Shown here: positions 7,123-15,323 of the stretch, in pieces
Numbering within the stretch: position 1 is the first letter of the stretch
How the letters are laid out: the number at the start of each line of letters is the position of its first letter
Virus record (IMG/VR): IMGVR_UViG_3300025929_000021
Span: 1 to 53,906 of that record
DNA from: a virus
DNA length: 53,906 bases
Reading direction: 5' to 3' (one strand)
Made by a program: the position numbers and the translations under genes
The notes under the pieces: generated by a model
Database searches by the model: none
Told to the model about the DNA's origin: nothing
Seen by the model: only the letters and a program-made list of their open reading frames with translations

Positions 7123-7815
7123 ATGGCGTCCGTGTGTCAGGCCCCGATTCAGGGGACGACCATGCGGGTCCAGACGGTCAATTCGTGCGGCACCCCGAAC
7201 GTGGGGTCGTGCGTGTCGGCCGTTTCGACCGGCTTCGTCTCGGTGGAGATGCAGGACCAGGTCGAGAACGGGACCGAGATTACGGTCGTGAACGCGGCCG
7301 GGGCCATGTGCGTCAACGAGAAGTCTCCGAAGCAGCTGAAGTGGATCGAAGTCACGATCGCCTTCTGCAACGTCGACCCGGAGCTGTTCGGCCTGATCAC
7401 GGGCTCCACGCTGGTGCTCAACGACGCTGTTACCCCGGCGGCCGTCGGTTTCCAGACGCGCACCAGCAACTACGCGGCCGGGTCGTTCGCGTTGGAGGTG
7501 TGGACGAACATTGCGGGCGGTACGTGCGCGACGGTCGGCACCTTCTCGCTGGTGCCGTACGGGTACTTCCTGCTGCCGAACATCGTTGAGGGCACCGTCC
7601 AGGACCTCAAGATCGAAAACGCTGCGGTGTCGTTCACCGTGCAGGGCCGCACCAAGCAGGGAACCAACTGGGGCTCCGGCCCGAAGAACGTGCTGGCGAA
7701 CATGACGACCGGGACGGCGCAGAAGCTGCTGACCGCCCTGCCGTCGGACACGCACCGGCACCTCCAGTGGACGTACCTTGCCCCGCCCGCCGCCTCGTGC
7801 GGCTGCGCGGCGTAA
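7123..7815 (+). CDS. Probable major tail (tube) protein
   Basis: It encodes 230 residues. The N-terminal pattern Cys-x-x-Pro-Ile-x-Gly-Thr-x-Met-Arg and the later Val-x-Ile-Ala-Phe-Cys-Asn-Val-Asp-Pro-Glu-Leu-Phe-x-x-x-Thr-Gly belong to an actinophage structural family usually annotated as tail protein. It is beta-rich with a Cys-Gly-Cys C-terminus. A strong hairpin follows the gene, consistent with extra expression of an abundant virion protein upstream of it. A capsid decoration role is the alternative. Motif copy 4 encodes Lys-Ile-Glu-Asn. Confidence 0.55.
   Translation: MASVCQAPIQGTTMRVQTVNSCGTPNVGSCVSAVSTGFVSVEMQDQVENGTEITVVNAAGAMCVNEKSPKQLKWIEVTIAFCNVDPELFGLITGSTLVLNDAVTPAAVGFQTRTSNYAAGSFALEVWTNIAGGTCATVGTFSLVPYGYFLLPNIVEGTVQDLKIENAAVSFTVQGRTKQGTNWGSGPKNVLANMTTGTAQKLLTALPSDTHRHLQWTYLAPPAASCGCAA
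7611..7620 (+). repeat. Dispersed motif GATCNAAAAC, copy 4
   Basis: CAAGATCGAAAACG inside the probable tail-tube gene, read as Lys-Ile-Glu-Asn. Confidence 0.9.
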
Positions 7816-7845
7816 ACGGCCCTCCTCCAAGGGCTTTCGGGGGGT

Positions 7846-7879
7846 GAACGGGGACCGCTTGAGGGAGCGGTCCCCGTTC
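7846..7879 (+). terminator. Hairpin after the probable tail-tube gene
   Basis: A 14-bp perfect stem (7846-7859 with 7866-7879) and six-base loop, but no U-run follows (CTTCAC). It probably acts as an attenuator or mRNA-stabilising hairpin between abundant and less abundant virion proteins. Confidence 0.7.
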
Positions 7880-7899
7880 TTCACATTCGAGGACGCCAG

Positions 7900-8709
7900 A
7901 TGATCAATGCGGTACCCGACGGCTGGACCGTCGCCAGCATGCCCGCCTGCTCGACCACGTGGGCCACCCTGTCCGCCGACCAGCAGGCCCTTGCTCTGCG
8001 GCTGGCCGCCTTCACCATCTACTCGCTGACCGGCCGCCAGTTCGGCACCACCACGCTGACGCTCCGGCCGTGCAACGCCCCGGGCCTGCCGCCGCTCTAC
8101 CAGACGTACCCGGTGAACGTGCTGAACCCGTGGGGGGCGGAGGACGCCGGGTCATACCCGGCCGCCTACATCTACCAGGGCGTGTGGCACAACACGGGCT
8201 GCGCGGGCATCAGCTGCTGCGGGTCGGCGTGCGAGGTGTCGTTGCCGCCGACTGTGTCCATCACGTCCGTGGTGACCGACGGCGCGACCGTCGACCCGAC
8301 CGCGTACCGCATCGACAATGGCCGCCTGCTGGTCCGCACCGACGGCGCGTGCTGGCCGAAGTGTCAGGACATCAGCAAGGCCACCACGGCGGCCAACACG
8401 TTCGCGATCACCGGAGTGTTCGGCCGGACCGTCCCGCAGGAAGCCCTGGACGCGGCCGGGCTGCTGGCGTGCGAGATCGGCAAGTCCCTGGCCGGGCAGC
8501 CGTGCCGCCTGCCGCAGCGGATGCAGTCGCTGTCCCGGCAGGGAGTCTCCGTGCAGTTCCCGGCGGTGAACACGTATCTTGACCGAGGGCTGACCGGCCT
8601 GAATGAGGTCGATCAGCTGGTGGTGCAGCTCAACCCCGGGCGGCTCCAGGCGGCACCGAAAGTGCTGTCACCCGACATGTCCCCGACCCGCATCACCACC
8701 TGGCCGTGA
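7900..8709 (+). CDS. Head-to-tail adaptor-like protein
   Basis: It encodes 269 residues. The N-terminal 45 residues form helices (Leu-Ser-Ala-Asp-Gln-Gln-x-Leu-Ala-Leu-Arg) as in gp6/gp15-type connector proteins; the middle carries many cysteines (Cys-Ala-Gly-Ile-Ser-Cys-Cys-Gly) and beta strands; the C-terminal part returns to helices with a Pro-Gln-Glu-Ala-Leu-Asp start. Connector proteins sit just after the capsid or tail genes in these genomes. The family call is by pattern and position. Confidence 0.55.
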   Translation: MINAVPDGWTVASMPACSTTWATLSADQQALALRLAAFTIYSLTGRQFGTTTLTLRPCNAPGLPPLYQTYPVNVLNPWGAEDAGSYPAAYIYQGVWHNTGCAGISCCGSACEVSLPPTVSITSVVTDGATVDPTAYRIDNGRLLVRTDGACWPKCQDISKATTAANTFAITGVFGRTVPQEALDAAGLLACEIGKSLAGQPCRLPQRMQSLSRQGVSVQFPAVNTYLDRGLTGLNEVDQLVVQLNPGRLQAAPKVLSPDMSPTRITTWP

Positions 8710-8717
8710 GGTAGCAA

Positions 8718-9113
8718 ATGGCTGACAACCTGACCGATCTGGCGGAAGCCCGCGCCCTGAACTGGCTCACCGGCAACACCACCACGGCCCCCACTCTGCC
8801 GCTGATGGTGCGCCTGATGACCGCCAACGGCTCCGACTCGGCGGCCGGTACCGAACTGACCAACGCGGGCGGTTCCACGTACGCCCCGCAGTCGGTGACG
8901 TTCGGGGCGGCGTCCGGCTCAGGCTCGGCGGCGAACTCGGCGGACATCGTCTTCGCGAACATGCCCGCCGCCACGGTCGTCGGCATCGAGATCTGGGACA
9001 GCGCGGGCACCCCGTTCCGCTGGTGGTGGATCCCCGCGACCGCCTCCAAGACGACCAACCTGGGTGACACCCTCCGGATCCTCGCGGGACAGCTCGCCCT
9101 GACGATGCAGTAA
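8718..9113 (+). CDS. Small virion protein of a phage tail-fibre-associated family
   Basis: It encodes 131 residues with the pattern Leu-Thr-Asp-x-Ala-Glu-x-Arg-Ala-Leu-Asn-Trp-Leu at the N-terminus and a beta-rich body ending Gly-Asp-Thr-Leu-Arg-Ile-x-Ala-Gly-Gln-Leu. Proteins with this layout are frequent in phage tail and capsid-decoration regions and often labelled tail fibre. Its exact place in the virion cannot be told. Confidence 0.5.
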   Translation: MADNLTDLAEARALNWLTGNTTTAPTLPLMVRLMTANGSDSAAGTELTNAGGSTYAPQSVTFGAASGSGSAANSADIVFANMPAATVVGIEIWDSAGTPFRWWWIPATASKTTNLGDTLRILAGQLALTMQ

Positions 9114-9123
9114 GGGACGGCTC

Positions 9124-10380
9124 ATGACGTCCCTGTTCACGACGCAGACGCCGACCCTCCCGGACGTCTTCGAAGGTGTGCCCGTCACGGTGGGCATCAC
9201 CCTCACGTTCAGCACGTCCGGGACGGTGACCGGCGCGCGCGTGTACGCCCCGGCGACGGTCGGCGCGGGCACGTTCGCTGCCGCCCTGTGGCAGGTCACC
9301 ACCGACGACTCCGGCGGCTCCGGCGCGGGCACGCTGCTGGCGTCGGCCACGTTCGGGGCGCTCACCCCGGGCGCGTGGAACACCGTCAGCTTCGGCAGCT
9401 CCGTGTCGGTGGACACGGCGCACGCCTACGTGATCGGCCTGCGTACCTCGGAGGGCCGGTATGCGGCGACCGGCGGCCTGTTCACGTCGGCGATCGTCAA
9501 CGCGCCGATCACCGGCCCGCAGGACGCGTCCGCGTTCGCCCCGGCGGGCTTCACCAAGCTGAACAACGGACGGTTCACGTCCGGCCTCACCAACTACCCG
9601 ACCAGCACGTTCGGCTCGAACGGCTACTTCGTCGACGTGCTGTTCACCGCCGCTGGCGGGTCGGTCACCCTGTCTGCGCCCGGCACCGCGACTGGCGGCG
9701 GCACGGCGGCGCTGACCCGCGAGGTGCAGCTGTCCACCCCAGCGGTGGCGACCGGCGGTGGGAGTGTTGCCGCGCGGGCCGAAACGACACTGGGGGCGTC
9801 CGGTAGCGCGGCGGCCAGCGCCACGGCCGCCCTGACCGTTCCGGCCGGGATCACCGACCCGATCGCCGCGCCCGTGGCGGCGGAGCTGCTGGCCTGCTTC
9901 ACCGCGAAATTGCAGACCCTGCCGAACCCGCCGAAGTACATCCAGATGCGCGTCGGATCGGACACGGGCCCGCTGATGGGCCCGAACATCGACGAGTGCT
10001 GCTCCGGCCTGGCGTGGGTGCGGGTGGGCCGGGTGTATCCGTCATGGGACAGCTTCCCGGGCCCCGACAACACGTGGCTGCCGTGTGGTCCCCTCGCCTA
10101 CGCGGTGGAGCTGGAGATGGGCGTGGCGTTCTGCATGCCTTGGTCCGATTCCAGCGGCATCATCGACGAGATCGACCCGCCGTCAACGCAGGACTGGGCG
10201 TCGGCGTTCAACACGCAGATGATTCACCAGACGTTGATGCGGCAGACGGCAGCGTGCTGTTTCCGGCCGACGCAGCGGCGCGCGGTCGGGGAGTGGTCGT
10301 CGTTCGCGGTGGAGGGGGGCTGCACCGGCGGTAGGCTGACCGTGACCGTTTCTGTGCCCGCACCCTGCTCAGACTGCTAA
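9124..10380 (+). CDS. Fusion of a DUF4082-like domain with a connector/tail completion protein
   Basis: It encodes 418 residues. Residues 1-180 look like a DUF4082 beta-sandwich (repeated Thr/Val/Ala strands, Ala-Leu-Trp-Gln, Pro-Gly-Ala-Trp-Asn). Residues 180-240 are Ala/Thr/Ser-rich linker sequence with near-repeats. The C-terminal 170 residues, beginning near Pro-Ile-Ala-Ala-Pro-Val, carry Asp-Glu-Cys-Cys, Trp-Val-Arg-Val and Val-Tyr-Pro-Ser motifs of a short actinophage head-tail protein normally encoded alone. The exposed sandwich may decorate the neck or bind sugars (inference). Confidence 0.55.
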   Translation: MTSLFTTQTPTLPDVFEGVPVTVGITLTFSTSGTVTGARVYAPATVGAGTFAAALWQVTTDDSGGSGAGTLLASATFGALTPGAWNTVSFGSSVSVDTAHAYVIGLRTSEGRYAATGGLFTSAIVNAPITGPQDASAFAPAGFTKLNNGRFTSGLTNYPTSTFGSNGYFVDVLFTAAGGSVTLSAPGTATGGGTAALTREVQLSTPAVATGGGSVAARAETTLGASGSAAASATAALTVPAGITDPIAAPVAAELLACFTAKLQTLPNPPKYIQMRVGSDTGPLMGPNIDECCSGLAWVRVGRVYPSWDSFPGPDNTWLPCGPLAYAVELEMGVAFCMPWSDSSGIIDEIDPPSTQDWASAFNTQMIHQTLMRQTAACCFRPTQRRAVGEWSSFAVEGGCTGGRLTVTVSVPAPCSDC

Positions 10381-10392
10381 GGGAGATCTCCG

Positions 10393-10638
10393 ATGGCCGA
10401 GAACCGCAAGATCGAAAACGACGCGAAGAAGGACTCCGTCAGGGGCAAGGAGTACGAGGTGCTCGTCAGCTTCGACGGCCTCGACAAGGGCGATCGCTTC
10501 AAGGCCGACGACGACCAGTGGGCGCAGAACCACGTCGCCAGCGGCTACCTCCGGGACGTCACCGGCCAGCCGAACACCTACCGGCCCACCGCAGAGCAGA
10601 TGGAGGCCCTGAATGCCGGTGACGTCAGCCAGGGTTGA
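10393..10638 (+). CDS. Small charged head-tail region protein
   Basis: It encodes 81 residues, charged and without membrane segments. It resembles short SH3-like or connector-associated proteins in this position, containing Gly-Lys-Glu-Tyr-Glu-Val-Leu-Val and Lys-Gly-Asp-Arg-Phe. Its stop overlaps the next gene by 26 bases. Motif copy 5 encodes Lys-Ile-Glu-Asn at residues 6-9. Confidence 0.6.
   Translation: MAENRKIENDAKKDSVRGKEYEVLVSFDGLDKGDRFKADDDQWAQNHVASGYLRDVTGQPNTYRPTAEQMEALNAGDVSQG
10410..10419 (+). repeat. Dispersed motif GATCNAAAAC, copy 5
   Basis: CAAGATCGAAAACG near the 5' end of the gene at 10393, read as Lys-Ile-Glu-Asn. Confidence 0.9.
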
Positions 10639-11053
10639 CCTCTACCAGGAGGAGATCCGGGGCATCCTGCACGAGCTGGTGGGCAAGGATGTCGCCCGGG
10701 TCACCCTGAAGGTGCTGAACAGGGCGCGCGTCATGACCCCGGTGCACACCGGGAACCTGCGCGCGTCCCACCAGATGAAGCTGACCAGCACCACCAGCAA
10801 GGTGCGCGGCGAGGTCTTCACCCGCGTGAAATACGCTCTACCCGTGCACGAGGGCCGCCGCCCGGTGGTGATCTACCCGAACACCAAGCAGGCCCTCGCG
10901 TTCCGCTGGCACGGCCAGCAGTTCGTGCGCAAGTGGGTGTCGCAGCCTGCCCGGCGGGGTCGCCCGTGGCTGCGGGACGCGCTTCGGGAAGTCGCGGCCG
11001 AAGAGGGCTACGCGATGCACAGCAGTGCCGCCGCCGACTCCGGCGGCGAGTAG
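10613..11053 (+). CDS. Tail completion / HK97 gp10-like protein
   Basis: It encodes 146 residues. The sequence Thr-Pro-Val-His-Thr-Gly-Asn-Leu-Arg-Ala-Ser (about residues 42-52), followed by a Tyr-Ala-x-x-Val-His-Glu-Gly segment and a C-terminal Arg-Pro-Trp-Leu-Arg-Asp-Ala-Leu helix, is the signature of HK97 gp10/minor tail neck proteins that close the tail tube end. The start ATG lies inside the previous gene. A GGAGGAG site leads into the next gene. Confidence 0.7.
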   Translation: MPVTSARVDLYQEEIRGILHELVGKDVARVTLKVLNRARVMTPVHTGNLRASHQMKLTSTTSKVRGEVFTRVKYALPVHEGRRPVVIYPNTKQALAFRWHGQQFVRKWVSQPARRGRPWLRDALREVAAEEGYAMHSSAAADSGGE

Positions 11054-11065
11054 GAGGAGGAGAAC

Positions 11066-11974
11066 ATGCTCGTCACCATCCTGCGCCAGCGGCAGCCGTA
11101 CCACCCGCTGCTCGGCCGCAACATCAACTTCGACAGCCGCAGCTGGGACTACGCGCTCCAGCCGCAGGAGGTCTCCATTCAGGCGGTGCGCCACCGCCCG
11201 TACATCGACGTCCTGAACCAGGGTGACGTCGGCTCGTGCACCGGCAACGCGGCCGTGTCGTGCGCCTACCACGCCCCGTTCTACTCCCCGGACGCCCAGC
11301 CGTGGGCGTACGCCCCGGATGAGGACGGCGCGCTGCGCTGGTACGCCCGGAACACGGCGGAGGACGGCTTCTCCGGTGAGTTCACGTACCCGCCATCCGG
11401 CGGGGACGACACCGGCTCGGACGGGCTGACCGCGTCCAAGGTGGCGCAGGAGGCGGGCATCATCTCCGGCTACCAGATGGCCGGTGACCTGGACAGCTCG
11501 CTCCAGGCACTGATGGACCGGCCCGGCATCACCGGCATCCCGTGGTACCGCAGCATGTTCAGTGCCCCATCGTCCGGCCTGCTCACCGTCACCGTGTCGT
11601 CCGGGCTGGCCGGTGGTCACGAGCTGTGTGTCGACGAGATCGTCGCGGCCGACCAGCCGGGCAACGGGACCGGCAAGCTGCTGGTGGGCGGCCCGAACAG
11701 CTGGGGCACCGAGTGGGGGGCGCAGGGCCGCTGGTACCTGACCGCCGACGACTGGTGGTCACTGCGCCAGCAGGACGGCGACGTCTACTTCTGGACGGCG
11801 AAGTCGCAGCCGCCGCCGCTGCCCACCCCCACCCCTGACCCGGGCTACGACGAGGCCGACCTCACCCTGTGGTCGAAGACCGCGCCGTTCCGCAGCGACC
11901 GGCACATCGCACCGCACATCCGTCAGGCCGTGCACGAGATGGAGACCTGGGGCGCTCGGAAGGGGCTGCGCTGA
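11066..11974 (+). CDS. Papain-like (C1A) cysteine peptidase homologue
   Basis: It encodes 302 residues. Papain-like active-site elements appear in order: Gln52 (oxyanion), Gly-Ser-Cys58-Thr-Gly-Asn-Ala, Gly-Gly-His185-Glu, and Asn211-Ser-Trp-Gly followed by Trp-Gly. All four catalytic positions are present, so activity is likely. The C-terminal 60 residues after a Pro-rich linker (about 245-255) are extra. There is no signal peptide. It sits between tail completion and tail chaperone genes, so it may be a virion-associated or assembly protease; the substrate is unknown. GGAGGAGG lies seven bases upstream of the ATG. Confidence 0.75.
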   Translation: MLVTILRQRQPYHPLLGRNINFDSRSWDYALQPQEVSIQAVRHRPYIDVLNQGDVGSCTGNAAVSCAYHAPFYSPDAQPWAYAPDEDGALRWYARNTAEDGFSGEFTYPPSGGDDTGSDGLTASKVAQEAGIISGYQMAGDLDSSLQALMDRPGITGIPWYRSMFSAPSSGLLTVTVSSGLAGGHELCVDEIVAADQPGNGTGKLLVGGPNSWGTEWGAQGRWYLTADDWWSLRQQDGDVYFWTAKSQPPPLPTPTPDPGYDEADLTLWSKTAPFRSDRHIAPHIRQAVHEMETWGARKGLR

Positions 11975-12345
11975 TGGCCGAGCTGACGGTTCTGGTCCCG
12001 GTAGGTGGCCGGGAAGTGGAGATGCGCAAGCCCACTGACGGCGCGCTCGTCGTGATGGCCCGCATCACCCGGGCCCTGCCGGACGGGCCGCCCGCCGACG
12101 GTGAGGCGGTGACGGACGAGGCCCGCGACAAGCTGGTCCGCAACCTTGGGACCCTCGCGCAGATCGTCGATTCCATCATCGTGAAGGACGCCGACCGGGA
12201 CTGGCTGGATGAGGCCCTGATCGGTGGGACGGTCAGCGCTGAGCAGATCTTCGACGCGATCCGGGTGTCGGCGCTGAAGCTGGGCGAGGCGGGCGGCACG
12301 GGTGGCCCGGCGAAGGCGGCCGGTCCGGTCCGGCGGCGCGCGTAG
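11974..12345 (+). CDS. Tail assembly chaperone, first ORF
   Basis: It encodes 123 residues, starting at an ATG that overlaps the previous stop (TGATG). It lies two genes upstream of the tape measure gene, the standard gpG position, and is helical and acidic with an Ala/Gly/Arg-rich tail. It ends with TAG at 12343-12345; the following ORF begins with GTG at 12346 in the same frame, so no -1 frameshift joins them. Confidence 0.65.
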   Translation: MAELTVLVPVGGREVEMRKPTDGALVVMARITRALPDGPPADGEAVTDEARDKLVRNLGTLAQIVDSIIVKDADRDWLDEALIGGTVSAEQIFDAIRVSALKLGEAGGTGGPAKAAGPVRRRA

Positions 12346-12915
12346 GTGGCCGGTGATGCGCTTGCCGCGCTGAAGATCTGGGCGCTGGACGTGGATTTGG
12401 GCGGGGAGACTTTCGAGGTGCCCGCCCTCCCGGCCGCCGACTGGTTCGTGGCGATCCTCAGCGAGGACACCCCGCTGCCGCTGATCCCTGGGCTGATGTC
12501 CCGGGGCGCGGAGGAGCGCATCACCGACATGCTGCTGACCGGGGAGCTGGACGTGCAGGACGTTGTCACCAGGTCCCGGGAGTTGCTGGCGGCGGCGGCC
12601 GGGCGTTCCTGGTGGGAGGCCGACCGGTTGATCCGGTCGTCGGCGGCGTCGTGGCACATCATCGGCGGGGAGCTGACCCGGCTGGGCGTGGATCTGTCCA
12701 GGGTGAGCTTGGCTGCTGCGTTGAACGCGATCTACGTGGTGTGTGTGCGGACGATGGACGAGAAGGAGCGCAACAAGTTCGACATCGATCTCCGCCTCCC
12801 GCCGATCGGCGTGGAGGGCGTCAGCACGGAGGAGATGTACGACGAGCAGGCGGCCACGGCGGCGTTTGCGGCGCTCATGGGCGAGGCTAAGCCTCCGGCC
12901 CCCGTAGGATCCTGA
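12346..12915 (+). CDS. Tail assembly chaperone, second ORF
   Basis: It encodes 189 residues if it starts at the GTG at 12346, which abuts the TAG of the previous ORF in the same frame. No good Shine-Dalgarno sequence is visible. It is helical with a Trp-Trp-Glu-Ala-Asp-Arg motif and ends three bases before the tape measure start. Position matches the gpT-like part of a gpGT pair. It may be made by amber readthrough or by termination-reinitiation; see findings. Confidence 0.65.
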   Translation: MAGDALAALKIWALDVDLGGETFEVPALPAADWFVAILSEDTPLPLIPGLMSRGAEERITDMLLTGELDVQDVVTRSRELLAAAAGRSWWEADRLIRSSAASWHIIGGELTRLGVDLSRVSLAAALNAIYVVCVRTMDEKERNKFDIDLRLPPIGVEGVSTEEMYDEQAATAAFAALMGEAKPPAPVGS

Positions 12916-12917
12916 CC

Positions 12918-15320
12918 ATGGCGGGATCTCTGGGGCGCGCGTTCGTGCAGGTGTATGCCGACCTGTCCAAGTTCACCCCGGGCTTGAAGCCGAAGATCAA
13001 GGCGGCGCTGGACGAGTCGACGAAGAACATCGACATGCCTGAGCTGGACAAGTCGATGGAGGCGGCGGGTGAGTCCGCTGCTGAGCATGTCGCCGAAGGC
13101 ATGGATCGCAAGATCAAAAACGAGATGGAGAAGGAAGGCAAGAAGGGCGGACTCAGCTTCTCCAAGGGATTGAGCGCCACCATCTCCGGCATTGCCGCCG
13201 CGTTCATGCCCACCCTGATCGCCCTCGGTGTCGAAGCCGCCGCCGCCCTCGCCCCGGCCGCCACAGCGCTCGCCGCCACCATCCCCGCCGCCATCGGTAC
13301 TGCCGTCGGCGCGATAGCTGTGCTGAAGATGGCCACCGACGGCGTGGGTGCGGCACTGAAGACCGCGTTCGATCCGAAGAAGGCCGCCCAGTTCCAGGCG
13401 GCCATGCAGAAGCTGACCCCGGCCGCCCGGTCCTTCGTCAACGAGATCCGCTCCCTGCACCCCGCGCTCCATCAGCTTCAGCAGGATTTCCAACAGACCT
13501 TCTTCGTGCAGCTGCAAGGTGTGCTGACCCGGGTGTCGAACACGATCCTGCCTACCTTGCGGACCGGCCTGCACCAGCTGTCCTACGACCTGGGGCGCAT
13601 CGGCCGGGGTGTGCTAATGGCCTTCTCGAACGGCAACGCCGACCTGGCGTCGATCTTCATCGCTGCGCACCAGGCGATCCGGCCGTTCATCCCTGCCCTG
13701 TATGAGATGGTCCGCGCGTTCCTCACGATCGGGGCCGTGGCCGGGCCGATGTTCGCCAGCCTTTCCGGCGGCTTCGCAACGCTGCTGCGCCAGTTCGCCG
13801 CGTTCATCAGCAGCGCGGCCGACTCCGGTGCGCTCGCCCAGTTCTTCGAGGATGCCCTAGTGGTGCTGCGCCAGCTCGGCGGGATCCTGGGTGGCGTATT
13901 CCACCTGATCACGAACATCGTGAGCGTGCTCCAGTCGACCGGCGGCGAAGCTCTCGGCATGGTGGGCCGGTTGCTGGCCGCGTTGAACGACTTCCTGTCG
14001 TCCGCCGACGGCAAGAACACCCTGGTTGCCCTGTTCACGCTGTTCAACACGGTCCTCACATCATTGTTTATGATCATCGGACCGCTGATCCCCGTCGTCG
14101 GCCAGCTGGTCACCCTGTTTGCGAACGGCCTCACCGACGCCATCGTCAAGCTGACCCCGTACCTGGTGGGCGTCGCCGACTTCCTGGCCAAGCACCCCGA
14201 CCTGATCCAGGCGGCCGTCGCCGCGTGGCTCACCTACAAGGCCGCGCTGATGGCCGTGTCCATCGCCGAAGGGATCGTGGACGCGCTCAACCCGGTCGGC
14301 CTGATCGTTCTGGCCATCGCCGCCATTGCCGCCGGTGCCTACCTGATCTACAAGAACTGGGGGGTCGTCTCCGACGCATTCAAGTCGCTGTGGGAGACGG
14401 TGAAGGGCTTCTTCTCCGGCGTGTGGGCGACGATCCAGAGCATCGGCGCGGCCATCGGGAACTGGTTCACGGTCACCCTGCCCGCCTTCTTCGCCAGCAT
14501 CCCCGGCGCGATCGGCCGGGCCCTGTCCGCGCTGCCCGGCCTGCTGTGGAACCTGTTCCTCGGGGCGCTGAACCTTGCCGGGCAGGCAATCGGCATGGGC
14601 ATCGGCCTGATCATCGCCGCGTTCGTGAAGCTCCCCGGCCTGATCTGGAACGCCCTCGTGTCGATCGGCCACCTGTTCGTCGACCTGTGGCATCTGGCGC
14701 TTGCCGCCGGGCAGGCCGTGCTGATGGCGGGGGTCAACGCGATTCTGTGGGTGTTCATCCAGCTGCCCAACAAGATCGCCGGGTTCGTTGCCCGGCTCCC
14801 CGGCATCATCGGCGGCGCATTCCGTACCGCGTGGGACTGGGCGAAACGGGAAGTTGCGAACGGAGCGGACGCGGTCGTCAACTTCGTCGCCCGGCTCCCC
14901 GGCCGGATCTCCGGCTTCATGCGCAACGTCGGCCACGACATCCTGTCCGGCCTCAAGTCGGGCATCAACTCGGTCATCTCCGGCTTCAACTCCGGCATCG
15001 ACCGGGTTGCCAGCGTCGTGCACATCGGGCTGCCGCACATTCCGATGCTGGCGTCCGGCGGCCTGGTCACCGCCCCGACTCTCGCCATGGTCGGCGAGGC
15101 CGGGCCGGAGGCGGTCGTGCCGATGAGCAACCCCAGCCGGGCGCGTGCCGTCGCTCAGCGGACCGGCCTGCTCGACATGCTCGGCACCCGCTCCGGCCAC
15201 TCCGAGATGCCGTCGATCCGGGTCTACCTGGGCACCCGGGAGATCACGGACATTGTCGATGTCCAGGTGGACAAGAAGCTGAACGATCAGGCCAACGAGC
15301 TTGCCTACGGGACGAGGTGA
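12918..15320 (+). CDS. Tape measure protein
   Basis: It encodes 800 residues. The N-terminal 100 residues form charged helices; residues 100-160 and 240-560 hold long Ala/Val/Leu/Ile hydrophobic segments; Trp-containing amphipathic helices recur between 500 and 650; the C-terminus has a Gly-Glu-Ala-Gly-Pro-Glu-Ala-Val-Val-Pro motif common at tape measure ends. At about 1.5 angstrom per residue it would set a tail near 120 nm (family rule, inference). Motif copy 6 encodes Lys-Ile-Lys-Asn. Confidence 0.9.
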   Translation: MAGSLGRAFVQVYADLSKFTPGLKPKIKAALDESTKNIDMPELDKSMEAAGESAAEHVAEGMDRKIKNEMEKEGKKGGLSFSKGLSATISGIAAAFMPTLIALGVEAAAALAPAATALAATIPAAIGTAVGAIAVLKMATDGVGAALKTAFDPKKAAQFQAAMQKLTPAARSFVNEIRSLHPALHQLQQDFQQTFFVQLQGVLTRVSNTILPTLRTGLHQLSYDLGRIGRGVLMAFSNGNADLASIFIAAHQAIRPFIPALYEMVRAFLTIGAVAGPMFASLSGGFATLLRQFAAFISSAADSGALAQFFEDALVVLRQLGGILGGVFHLITNIVSVLQSTGGEALGMVGRLLAALNDFLSSADGKNTLVALFTLFNTVLTSLFMIIGPLIPVVGQLVTLFANGLTDAIVKLTPYLVGVADFLAKHPDLIQAAVAAWLTYKAALMAVSIAEGIVDALNPVGLIVLAIAAIAAGAYLIYKNWGVVSDAFKSLWETVKGFFSGVWATIQSIGAAIGNWFTVTLPAFFASIPGAIGRALSALPGLLWNLFLGALNLAGQAIGMGIGLIIAAFVKLPGLIWNALVSIGHLFVDLWHLALAAGQAVLMAGVNAILWVFIQLPNKIAGFVARLPGIIGGAFRTAWDWAKREVANGADAVVNFVARLPGRISGFMRNVGHDILSGLKSGINSVISGFNSGIDRVASVVHIGLPHIPMLASGGLVTAPTLAMVGEAGPEAVVPMSNPSRARAVAQRTGLLDMLGTRSGHSEMPSIRVYLGTREITDIVDVQVDKKLNDQANELAYGTR
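13112..13121 (+). repeat. Dispersed motif GATCNAAAAC, copy 6
   Basis: CAAGATCAAAAACG inside the tape measure gene, read as Lys-Ile-Lys-Asn. Confidence 0.9.
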
Positions 15321-15323
15321 CAG

